Below are positions 45,055 through 52,991 of a DNA stretch of 64,000 bases, piece by piece. The stretch is from Hyphomicrobiales bacterium. GTDB lineage: Bacteria > Pseudomonadota > Alphaproteobacteria > Rhizobiales > Rhizobiaceae. Numbering within the stretch: position 1 is the stretch's first letter; every line of letters starts with the position of its first letter. Below the pieces are notes generated by a model that was not told the origin of the DNA, did not search any database, and saw nothing but the letters and a program-made list of their open reading frames with translations. Location: positions 1-64,000 of the forward strand of contig UBMP01000015.1 of assembly GCA_900466575.1 (NCBI GenBank), in the 5' to 3' direction. A program made the position numbers and the translations under genes.

Positions 45055-46026
45055 ATGACAAGCAGAAACGCAACCTTCTCCGTCGAAGCCTTTTCCAACT
45101 ATGCCGTTATCGTGGCCTTCGTCGCGGTGATCATTTTCTTCTCGATTTTCGCGGACGGCTTCCTGTCGGCGGACAATCTGTTCAACCTGATCTCCAACCG
45201 CGTCGTGCTGCTGGCCATCGTGGCGCTCGGCATGACGATCGTCATTGCCGCGGGGGGCATCGACCTGTCGGTCGGCGTCGCCATCGACCTGTCTTCCATG
45301 GTCTTCATCATGATGATCGCGGCCGGCTATATGGGGCTCTGGGCCGTCTGTGGCGGCCTCGCTGCCGCCTTCTGCGTCGGGCTTCTCAACGCGTTCCTGA
45401 TCAACCGGCTCAAGATCGATGCCTTTCTGGCGACGCTTGGCGTGCTCTTTATCGGCAAGTCCGTGCAGCAGCTTGCCACGCAGGGGGGCAACCCGATCTA
45501 CCTGACGCGGGCGGAATTTGCAGCACCCTTCAATGCGATCACCCGCACCAGCCTGTTCGGCATTCCGACGCCGATGATCGTCCTCGTCGTCTGCGCGATC
45601 GTCGTCTATCTCGCGGTCCATCGCTCGGTTTTCGGCCGCTACATTGCGGCACTGGGCGCACAGCCGGGAGTGGCGTGGTATTCGGGTGTGCGGGTGCCGT
45701 TCTATCTGTCCGCAGCCTTCATCGCATGCTCGCTCCTGTCCGCTGTCACCGGCATCCTCTTGTCTTCGACGGTACGTTCCTATGTCCCGTTCTCAGGCGA
45801 CGCCTTCCTGCTCGACGCGATCGGCGCGACTTTCATCGGCACGGCCGTGAGCTCGGAACGCCGGCCGTCTGTTCTGGGGACCCTGCTCGGCGTCCTGTTG
45901 CTCGCCGTGATGCGGAACGGCCTGCTCCTGATCGGCTGGAACTTCTTCTGGCAGCAGGTGGGCATCGGCGTGCTCGTCTTCCTGGTGCTCGGCCTTTCCT
46001 TCGGCCTTCGCAAGCGTTTCGAATAG
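45055..46026 (+). CDS. Sugar ABC transporter permease (second)
   Basis: This 323-residue permease is of the same family. GGIDLSVGVAIDLSSMVFIMM is the conserved loop. DAFLLDAIGATFIGTAVSSERRPSVLGTLLGVLLLAV and WQQVGIGVLVFLVLGLSFGL end the protein. The start is ATG 45055, eight bases after the first permease. The PfkB kinase gene follows after nine bases. Confidence 0.9.
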   Translation: MTSRNATFSVEAFSNYAVIVAFVAVIIFFSIFADGFLSADNLFNLISNRVVLLAIVALGMTIVIAAGGIDLSVGVAIDLSSMVFIMMIAAGYMGLWAVCGGLAAAFCVGLLNAFLINRLKIDAFLATLGVLFIGKSVQQLATQGGNPIYLTRAEFAAPFNAITRTSLFGIPTPMIVLVVCAIVVYLAVHRSVFGRYIAALGAQPGVAWYSGVRVPFYLSAAFIACSLLSAVTGILLSSTVRSYVPFSGDAFLLDAIGATFIGTAVSSERRPSVLGTLLGVLLLAVMRNGLLLIGWNFFWQQVGIGVLVFLVLGLSFGLRKRFE

Positions 46027-46035
46027 GAAATCAAC

Positions 46036-46983
46036 ATGACACGATTTGATGTAAGCGCGGTTGGCTTCGCGGTTCTGGATATATTGGGCCGCCCCGTGAC
46101 GCGGATCCCCGAAGGCGGACGCGCGGATTTCATCGAGGAAATCCGTATGACGGTCGCAGGCACAGCCGCCGCCACCGCGATGGACTGCGCGATCCTCGGC
46201 CTGAAAACCCGCATGGTGACGACCGTCGGCGATGATGACATGGGCGATTTCCTGATCGCCAAGATGCAGCGCTATGGCATGGATACCGATCTCGTGCGGC
46301 GCGACACAACCGTGCAGACCTCATCCACCATCCTGCCGGTGCGCCCGAACGGCGAGCGCCCGGCGCTTCATGTGCCGGGCTCGGCGACGACCTTCAAGGT
46401 GCATGACGAGGATCTGGAGGCCGCCCTCGACGCTCCGATCATCCATGTCGGCGGCACCGGACTCTTGAAATCCTTCGACGGCGACCCGTCGATCGCCTTC
46501 ATGCGCAAGGCCAAGGAGATGGGCCGCACGACCACGTTCGACCTCATCCAGGCGAACCCGCATACGGTCGAGCTGGTGAAGCCGCTTCTGCCCTATATCG
46601 ACTATTTCGTGCCATCCATCGAAGAGGCGGCCGAAATGGCGGGGACCGAAAAGCCGGCGGACGTCGCCCGCTTCTTCAAGGAGCGCGGCGTCAAGAATGC
46701 GGTTCTGACGCTAGGTGGCGCGGGCGTCTATGTCTCGCCGGAACAGGGCGATGCCTTCACGCTGCCGGCGCATGACATTCAGGTGGTCGACACGACGGGC
46801 TGCGGCGACAGTTTCACCGCGGGCATCATTGTCGGCCTTTCCAAGGGCTGGGATCTGCGCACCAGCGCGCGCTTTGCCACGGCAGTCGCCGCCAAGGTCG
46901 CCATGGGCCTCGGCTCGGACGGCAGGCTTCAATCTTTCGACGACACATATGCGGCCATGAACACGCTGCCGCTCAAGGGCTGA
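46036..46983 (+). CDS. PfkB-family sugar kinase
   Basis: The 315-residue protein has the ribokinase fold. The second PfkB signature is VVDTTGCGDSFTAGIIVGLS, whose Asp is the catalytic base, and AVLTLGGAGVYVSPEQGD is the ATP region. The N-terminus (VSAVGFAVLDILGRPVTRIPEGG) is the usual sugar-binding entrance. It should phosphorylate the imported sugar or its oxidation product, which the aldolase earlier in the operon can then split. It is followed after ten bases by an SDR gene. Confidence 0.9.
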   Translation: MTRFDVSAVGFAVLDILGRPVTRIPEGGRADFIEEIRMTVAGTAAATAMDCAILGLKTRMVTTVGDDDMGDFLIAKMQRYGMDTDLVRRDTTVQTSSTILPVRPNGERPALHVPGSATTFKVHDEDLEAALDAPIIHVGGTGLLKSFDGDPSIAFMRKAKEMGRTTTFDLIQANPHTVELVKPLLPYIDYFVPSIEEAAEMAGTEKPADVARFFKERGVKNAVLTLGGAGVYVSPEQGDAFTLPAHDIQVVDTTGCGDSFTAGIIVGLSKGWDLRTSARFATAVAAKVAMGLGSDGRLQSFDDTYAAMNTLPLKG

Positions 46984-46993
46984 GGAGATCACG

Positions 46994-47752
46994 ATGGGAC
47001 AACTCGACAACAAGGTCGCTCTGATAACGGGCGCTAGCCGCGGCATTGGCGCAGCGCTTGCCGTGGGGCTCGCAAAACACGGCGCCGATATCGCGATCTG
47101 CGATCTCGCGCGTCAGGCCGATGCGCTGGCAGACGTCAAGAAACAGGTGGAAGCGGAAGGCCGCCGCTGCTTTGCCCATCATGTCGACGTATCGAACATG
47201 GCTGAGGTGGAAAGTGCGGTCGCCGACATCACTGCGGAGACCGGTGGCATCGACATCCTCGTCAACAATGCCGGCATCCTGAAGCCCTCGCTTCTGGAGG
47301 AACTGCCGGAAGCCGACTGGGACGCGCATTTCAACGTTAATGCCAAGGGCGTCTACCTCATGACCAATGCCGTCCTGCCGCAGATGCGGGCGCGCAAGAA
47401 TGGCCGCATCATCAACATTGCCTCCATCGCCGGCCGGCAGGGCGTCGCCACGCAAGGGCACTATGCCGCGACCAAGGCGACGGCCATCACGCTGACGCGG
47501 GTCTATGCACAGGAAGTCGGCATGGACGGGATCACCGTGAACGCCATCTGCCCCGGCATCATTCTCACCGAGATGGGCAAGAACAATCTGGGCTCGGACG
47601 AGGCGATCCGTCACTGGCAGGATGTGGCCGCCTTGAAGCGGCTCGGCTATCCCGACGACATTGTCGGCCCGGCCGTATTCTTCGCGTCCGACCTGTCCGC
47701 CTTCGTCACGGGGCAGGCGCTGAATGTCTGCGGCGGGATTTATTTCCACTAG
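46994..47752 (+). CDS. Short-chain dehydrogenase/reductase
   Basis: The 252-residue protein has TGASRGIG near residue 14-21, NNAGIL, and YAATKATA for the active Tyr and Lys. The end GQALNVCGGIYFH contains the usual VxGG-like tail. It is distinct from the SDR at 39952. It likely oxidises a sugar alcohol or lactol in the same pathway. It is the last tightly packed gene of the operon. Two strong hairpins separate it from the aldehyde dehydrogenase. Confidence 0.87.
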   Translation: MGQLDNKVALITGASRGIGAALAVGLAKHGADIAICDLARQADALADVKKQVEAEGRRCFAHHVDVSNMAEVESAVADITAETGGIDILVNNAGILKPSLLEELPEADWDAHFNVNAKGVYLMTNAVLPQMRARKNGRIINIASIAGRQGVATQGHYAATKATAITLTRVYAQEVGMDGITVNAICPGIILTEMGKNNLGSDEAIRHWQDVAALKRLGYPDDIVGPAVFFASDLSAFVTGQALNVCGGIYFH

Positions 47753-47770
47753 GCCGGACTGAGCTGAGAC

Positions 47771-47880
47771 CCTCAACGGCGCCCGCATGTGCCGTTGAGG
47801 ACCACAAACACCTTCGGAATGGATCTTGAACCAGGCTGCCCCAGAGGCGGGACCGGGCCGTCTTGTCGCGGCCCGGTCCC
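47771..47880 (+). other. Two strong stem-loops between SDR and ALDH genes
   Basis: CCTCAACGGC (47771-47780) pairs with GCCGTTGAGG (47791-47800), and GGGACCGGGCC (47849-47859) with GGCCCGGTCCC (47870-47880). Neither has a T-run. They may slow transcription or protect RNA ends. Confidence 0.5.
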
Positions 47881-47990
47881 GGACTTTGCCGAAGCCTTCG
47901 CCGGGCCTGAGGCGCCTGCAGCAACTGTGCGCAAAGACTGCCCCACAGGGGCACCACATTTTTCCGAACAATCGAAACCGGGAGGTTCGA

Positions 47991-49412
47991 ATGCAAAAGC
48001 TCGACCAATTCTTCATCGATGGCCGCTGGGTCAAGGCGCAGGGGGAGGGACGTCATCCCGTCATCGATCCGGCGACAGAGGAGGTTATCGGTCATATCGC
48101 AATGGCCAATGCCGCTGATGTAAACGCGGCTGTCGCTGCCGCGCGCGAAGCCTTCGATGACTGGCAGATGACGCCGAAGGCCGAGCGGCTGTCGCTGTTG
48201 CGCCGCTTGCTTGAACTCTACAATGCACATTACGAAGAAGTCGCGGAACTGATGACGCGCGAGATGGGCACGCCGCTGCACTTCTCCCGCTCCGCTCAGG
48301 CCTGGGTCGGAACGGCGCATCTCGAGGCGGCCATCGATGCACTCGACAAGCTGGAAACCGAAGAGCTGCGTGGCAACACGCTGATTTCGCGCGAACCGAT
48401 CGGCGTCTGCGCGCTCATCACGCCGTGGAACTGGCCGATGAACCAGCTGGTCGTCAAGGCTGCTCCCGCGCTGGCCACCGGCTGCACCGTCATTGCCAAG
48501 CCCTCCGAGTTCTCGCCGCTCTCGTCCATTCTCTTTGCCGAACTTATCGAGGAGGCCGGCTTCCCGGCCGGCGTTTATAATCACCTCACCGGCTTCGGTC
48601 CGGAGGCGGGGGAATTGCTGGCTCGCCATCCGGATGTCGACATGGTGTCGATCACCGGTTCGACCCGCGCCGGCATCGCCGTCGCGCGCGCCGCTGCCGA
48701 TACGGTCAAGCGCGTTACGCAGGAACTCGGCGGCAAATCCGCCAATATCATCCTGCGCGATGCCGATCTGGAAAAGTCGGTCAAGGCAGGCGTCGAGGCC
48801 TGCTATGTCAATTGCGGACAGGCTTGCCGGGCTCCCGCCCGCATGCTGGTGCCGGCCGAGCGGATGGAAGAGGCCAAGGCTTACGCCCGTAAAGCGGCAG
48901 AGACACATAGCGTCGGCAATCCGATGGGTAATTTTTCGCTCGGGCCTGTGGTCAACAAGGCGCAGTTCGACCGAATCCAGATGCTTATTCAAGCGGGCAT
49001 CGACGAAGGGGCGACACTCGTGACTGGCGGTGTGGGACGTCCCGACGGGCTGTCTCATGGCTATTATATCAAGCCGACCGTGTTTGCCGATGTGAGGCCG
49101 GGGATGACCATCGAACGCGAGGAAATCTTCGGGCCCGTGATCGCGCTGATCGGTTACGAAACCGAAGACGAGGCCGTCGCAATCGCCAATGACACGGTTT
49201 ACGGGCTCTCGGGCTACATCCAGACCGCCGATATCGAAAAGGCCCGCAAGATTGCCCGCCGCCTGCGCGTGGGTTCGATCTGGATCAACGGCGCCGATTG
49301 GGATGCCCGCATGCCGTTCGGTGGCTACAAGCAGTCCGGCAACGGCCGCGAACATGGCGAATGGGGTCTGCACGATTATCTGGAAATCAAATCGACGGCC
49401 GGGTGGGCATAA
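47991..49412 (+). CDS. NAD(P)-dependent aldehyde dehydrogenase
   Basis: This 473-residue protein has the family core. ITPWNWPMNQLVVKAAPALATG marks the coenzyme site and GSTRAGIAVARAAAD the Rossmann loop. QELGGKSANIIL supplies the general-base Glu, and CGQACRAPARML has the catalytic Cys in the usual place. It oxidises an aldehyde to the acid. ATG 47991 with GGGAGG upstream is preferred. Together with the SDR genes it forms an oxidation route from alcohol to acid. A bidirectional terminator follows. Confidence 0.92.
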   Translation: MQKLDQFFIDGRWVKAQGEGRHPVIDPATEEVIGHIAMANAADVNAAVAAAREAFDDWQMTPKAERLSLLRRLLELYNAHYEEVAELMTREMGTPLHFSRSAQAWVGTAHLEAAIDALDKLETEELRGNTLISREPIGVCALITPWNWPMNQLVVKAAPALATGCTVIAKPSEFSPLSSILFAELIEEAGFPAGVYNHLTGFGPEAGELLARHPDVDMVSITGSTRAGIAVARAAADTVKRVTQELGGKSANIILRDADLEKSVKAGVEACYVNCGQACRAPARMLVPAERMEEAKAYARKAAETHSVGNPMGNFSLGPVVNKAQFDRIQMLIQAGIDEGATLVTGGVGRPDGLSHGYYIKPTVFADVRPGMTIEREEIFGPVIALIGYETEDEAVAIANDTVYGLSGYIQTADIEKARKIARRLRVGSIWINGADWDARMPFGGYKQSGNGREHGEWGLHDYLEIKSTAGWA

Positions 49413-49442
49413 GCCCCGGCCAACGCAGCGCTCACATGAAAG

Positions 49443-49470
49443 AACCCGCCATGCTCAGCATGGCGGGTTT
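49443..49470. terminator. Bidirectional terminator between convergent genes
   Basis: AACCCGCCATGC (49443-49454) pairs with GCATGGCGGGTT (49458-49469) around TCA. T-rich DNA follows on the plus strand (TTTCTCTTTG) and, on the minus strand, TTCTTTCATG. It serves the aldehyde dehydrogenase and the convergent GMC gene. Confidence 0.8.
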
Positions 49471-49493
49471 CTCTTTGTCTACTGAGGTTCGAC

Positions 49494-51203
49494 TCAGGCT
49501 GCCAGAGAGGGGCTGCCGGCTTTGGCGCGCGCCTTGATCAGATCAGCGGCCTTTTCGGCCACCGCGACCGTCGGGGCAAAGGTGTTGCCGGAGATGACCG
49601 CCGGCATGACGGAGGCGTCGACGATCGCCAGATTCTCGAGCCCATGCACGAGAAGCGTTGCCGGGGATACGACGGCCATGGGGTCTGTCCCCATCTTGCA
49701 GGTGCTGGTCGGGTGATACATCGTCATGCAGTTCTGCCGGATATAGGCGGCGATATCGTCGTCGCTCTGAACATGCCGGCCGGGTGCGACCTCCTCGCCC
49801 CGATGTCCGTCGAACGCCTTCTGGTCGGCGATCTTGCGCATGATCTTCATGCCGCGCACCAGGATTTCCATGTCATACGGATCGTCGAAGAAGTTCGGCG
49901 CAATCAGCGGCGCGTCATAGGCACTGGCGCTTTTCAACCCGACATGCCCGATGCTCTTCGGCCGCAGCAGGCATGCATGCATTGCCCAGCCATGGCCCCA
50001 GAAACTGTCGGAGGCCTGCGCCGAAGCCATGGTCGTGCAGAAGAAGAGTTGCAGATCCGGCCGGTCGACATCCGACCCGGATTTGACGAAGCCGCCGGCC
50101 TCGCCTGTATTCGACGTGAACATGCCACGGCGGGAGGAAAACCATTTCAGCACATGCATCGCGTTCGTATGCATCGTGCCCCAGGAAATGCCGTAGGTCT
50201 TGTTGGTCAGCGCGCGCTGCTTCGTCCAGGTGTCGATGTGATCCTGCAGGTTGCGACCGACGCCGGCGAGTTCATGCCTGACCTCGATGCCCTGTGCCTT
50301 CAGTTCGCGCGGCGATCCGATGCCTGAAAGCATGAGAAGCTGCGGTGAAATGAATGCGCCGGTGGCCAGCACCACTTCGCGGCGTGCGCGGATCTGCTTC
50401 GTCTCGCCATGGACGTCGTAGGACACGCCCACGGCGCGTTTGCCTTCCATGACGATGCCGAGTGCACGCGCCTCGGTGATGATCTTGAGATTGGGCCGCG
50501 ATTTGGCGGGTCCTGCGTAGCTGCTTTCCGCACCCCAGCGCTCACCGTCCTTCTGCGTCAGCCAATGGTAACCGATGCCTTCCTGATCCTCGCCGTTGAA
50601 ATCGGCGTTGAGCTTGTAGCCTGCCTGCACGGCGGCATCGAAATAGGTCTGGCACATGCTGTTCGGCGAGCGGGGCGGCGAGACGCTGACCGGACCGCCG
50701 CGCCCGTGATAGCGCATGTCGATCTGGTCGCGAACGGGCTTGCCGCCGAGCGTAAAGTTCCGCGTGGCGTCAGGGTTTTCAGCCAGGACGAAATTCTCGG
50801 ATTTCTTGAAATAGGGCAGCAGATCGTCATAGCCCCAGCCGGGATTGCCGAGATCGCGCCAGTCGTCATAGTCCTGCTTCTGGCCGCGGATGTAGATCAT
50901 GCCGTTGACCATGGAACTGCCACCGAGCGCCTTGCCGCGCGGGAGGATCATCCTGGTGTTTCCGAGCCCGCGCGACGGTTCGGCTTCGAAGAGATACATC
51001 ATCTTCGTGCCGCCGAGGAAGGCGAGGTTCGGCATCATGAAGGTGACCATGCCAAGCGGCATGCGGACGATCTGCCGCTTGTTGTTGCCGGCCGTGCCGA
51101 ATTCCAGCAGTGCGACCTTCACATTCGGGTCTTCCGTCAGCCGGTTTGCCACGACGCAGCCCGCGACCCCGCCCCCGACGATGACATAATCGAACTCATC
51201 CAT
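49494..51203 (-). CDS. GMC-family FAD oxidoreductase (choline-dehydrogenase-like)
   Basis: The 569-residue protein opens with DYVIVGGGVAGCVVANRL, the FAD dinucleotide fold. ILPRGKALGGSSMVNGMIYIRGQ is the first GMC signature, ATGAFISPQLLMLSGIG the second, and YHPTSTCKMGTDP carries the conserved active-site histidine near the C-terminus. It removes two electrons from an alcohol. It lies 24 bases after the enolase-superfamily gene on the same strand. The substrate may be a sugar, polyol or aromatic alcohol. Confidence 0.9.
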   Translation of the reverse strand: MDEFDYVIVGGGVAGCVVANRLTEDPNVKVALLEFGTAGNNKRQIVRMPLGMVTFMMPNLAFLGGTKMMYLFEAEPSRGLGNTRMILPRGKALGGSSMVNGMIYIRGQKQDYDDWRDLGNPGWGYDDLLPYFKKSENFVLAENPDATRNFTLGGKPVRDQIDMRYHGRGGPVSVSPPRSPNSMCQTYFDAAVQAGYKLNADFNGEDQEGIGYHWLTQKDGERWGAESSYAGPAKSRPNLKIITEARALGIVMEGKRAVGVSYDVHGETKQIRARREVVLATGAFISPQLLMLSGIGSPRELKAQGIEVRHELAGVGRNLQDHIDTWTKQRALTNKTYGISWGTMHTNAMHVLKWFSSRRGMFTSNTGEAGGFVKSGSDVDRPDLQLFFCTTMASAQASDSFWGHGWAMHACLLRPKSIGHVGLKSASAYDAPLIAPNFFDDPYDMEILVRGMKIMRKIADQKAFDGHRGEEVAPGRHVQSDDDIAAYIRQNCMTMYHPTSTCKMGTDPMAVVSPATLLVHGLENLAIVDASVMPAVISGNTFAPTVAVAEKAADLIKARAKAGSPSLAA

Positions 51204-51227
51204 GATTCTTGCTCCTCCCTGCGTATC

Positions 51228-52346
51228 CTATAGCCTGATCGTTGCCGACTGAATGGCGGACATGTTCAGTTCAATTCCCAGTCCCGGCCCATCGGGCACG
51301 CGCACGACACCGTTCGCCACCTCGAAGTGAACCTTCAGGACATCGCCGCGAAGCGGCACGGGCGCTTCGTCGCGCAGCATGATGGAAAAGTTCGGCTTGC
51401 TCGCTGCCAGATGGAGCGCTGCGGCAAAGCCGACATCCGATCCGTAATGATGGGGCGAGAAGGGCACGCCGCGTTCCGCTGCTGCCTCGCACATGCGCGC
51501 TGCCGCGGTCATGCCGCCGGAGCGGCAGGGGTCGGGCATGACATATTGCGCGGCGTCTTTTGTCGTGAAGTCCCGGTAATCGGAAAGACGAAAGGCGTTT
51601 TCGCCCCAGGCGAGCGGGATCGTCGGAAATTCCCGGCGAAGCGCGAGATAACCTTCGATATCATCGGAAAGCAGCGGCTCCTCGAGCCAGAACAGGTCCA
51701 ATGCTTCCAAGTCCCGCATGACGCGTCGCGCCCGTGGCAGATCGAAGGCCTGGTTGGCATCGATCATCATGCCGAAATCGGGGCCGACGGCCTCGCGCAT
51801 CGCATGAGCCTTGCGAACATCTACGGCATCGTCGAAGCCAATCCGCATCTTGGCATGCGTGTAGCCTCTTGCTTTCATATCCAGCGCGCCCGCGGCCGGA
51901 TCGGCCGCATTGAAGCCCACCGCATAGCAGACAATCTCTTCGCGGTAGCGCCCGCCGAGCAGTTGCCAGATCGGCACGCCGTAAGACTTGCCGGCGATGT
52001 CCCAGAGCGCAATGTCGATGCCCGAAATCGCCTGGGCGATGGCGCCCTCGGCCCACATGCGGGTAAAGGCGCGCGTCGCGTTGACCATCTTGTCGTGAAG
52101 GCGGCCGACATCCAGCGGATTTTCGCCGATCAGCAGCGTGGCCAGTCCATCTTCTATCGTCGCGCGCCGCTCATGAACGCACCATGGCGGGAAATTGACG
52201 GAGGTTTCGCCGACCCCGGTGACGCCTGCGTCCGTCTCGATGAAGACCAGCCCGAAATTGCGATGTGTCAGGCTTCCGCAGGAGAGCGGAATAGGAGTCG
52301 GCAGCGCGTAGCCGCAAAGAACGAAGCGGATTTGCGTAATCTTCAA
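51228..52346 (-). CDS. Mandelate racemase/muconate-lactonizing-type enzyme
   Basis: The product is 372 aa from TTG 52346, which has GGGAGG seven bases before it. An ATG at 52364 lacks a site. The enolase-superfamily barrel has YTHAKMRIGF at the base position, then MIDANQAFD, FWLEEPL and WGEN for the metal-binding acids, and PFSPHHYGSDVGF near the C-terminal barrel end. Such enzymes dehydrate or epimerise sugar acids or cycloisomerise lactones. It is co-transcribed with the GMC oxidoreductase and diverges from the cupin gene over a shared regulatory region with a GntR-like box. Confidence 0.87.
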   Translation of the reverse strand: MKITQIRFVLCGYALPTPIPLSCGSLTHRNFGLVFIETDAGVTGVGETSVNFPPWCVHERRATIEDGLATLLIGENPLDVGRLHDKMVNATRAFTRMWAEGAIAQAISGIDIALWDIAGKSYGVPIWQLLGGRYREEIVCYAVGFNAADPAAGALDMKARGYTHAKMRIGFDDAVDVRKAHAMREAVGPDFGMMIDANQAFDLPRARRVMRDLEALDLFWLEEPLLSDDIEGYLALRREFPTIPLAWGENAFRLSDYRDFTTKDAAQYVMPDPCRSGGMTAAARMCEAAAERGVPFSPHHYGSDVGFAAALHLAASKPNFSIMLRDEAPVPLRGDVLKVHFEVANGVVRVPDGPGLGIELNMSAIQSATIRL

Positions 52347-52392
52347 CGAATTTCCTCCCATCACCTGGCGAATGTTCGGCCGCGAGACCGTG

Positions 52393-52435
52393 TTGACAAG
52401 TGAACAGATATATACCTATCTTATGGTCATACCAG
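52393..52435. promoter_or_regulatory. Promoter and GntR-like box before the cupin gene
   Basis: TTGACA (52393-52398) and TATCTT (52417-52422) are 18 bases apart on the plus strand, and ATGGTCATACCAG (52423-52435) follows directly. The box matches the TGGTNATA sites found at 33541 and 39784-39824. Confidence 0.55.
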
Positions 52436-52520
52436 TTGTCCAGATGGTGCGGCGCGATTTTTGAAAGGCGCTTTACTGCGGATGCCGGAAACCAAAGCGT
52501 CAATCAGGAGGAGATCATCA

Positions 52521-52967
52521 ATGAACGATATGTCGAGCGCGAAGACCGTCACGATCGGGCCGCAGGAAATTCTGGACGGCGCGCCGATGCAGCAGGAGCA
52601 TGGCGGTGTGCGCGACCTCAAGCTCGTCTACCCGGAAACCGGGCTCGATGCCCGCACGCTCTGCATGGGGCTGGTCGAGATCGATCCCGGCCATAGCTCG
52701 CCGATGCACCGTCATAACTGCGAGGAAGTCTATTACGTGCTTCAGGGCCAGGGTGAGCTGGAGCTGGAAGGCAAGCGATATCCGCTGGTCGCTGGCGGCT
52801 GCTCACTGCAGCGTCCCAATGACATTCACCGCGTTCACAATACTGGCCAGGAAACCCTTCGGCTTCTGGTGATTGCCGGCATCATGCTCGTCCCGCTCTG
52901 GCCCAAGTGGCCGACCGAAACGCCTTACGAGGTCTTCGAAGGCTCGACGAAAAACGCGGCTGCTTGA
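52521..52967 (+). CDS. Cupin-domain protein, 148 aa
   Basis: A single cupin barrel is seen, with SSPMHRHNCEEVYYVLQGQGELELEG (metal His, His, Glu) and NDIHRVHNTGQETLRLLVI for the second metal motif. Length is right for a small monocupin. It may be a sugar-acid isomerase, dioxygenase or sensor of the pathway. ATG 52521 has AGGAGGAG upstream, and an earlier in-frame ATG at 52461 lacks a site. It lies ahead of the molybdoenzyme gene and shares a promoter region with the enolase-superfamily gene. Confidence 0.85.
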   Translation: MNDMSSAKTVTIGPQEILDGAPMQQEHGGVRDLKLVYPETGLDARTLCMGLVEIDPGHSSPMHRHNCEEVYYVLQGQGELELEGKRYPLVAGGCSLQRPNDIHRVHNTGQETLRLLVIAGIMLVPLWPKWPTETPYEVFEGSTKNAAA

Positions 52968-52991
52968 AGCCCTGAAAAGCGGGAGGCTTTC

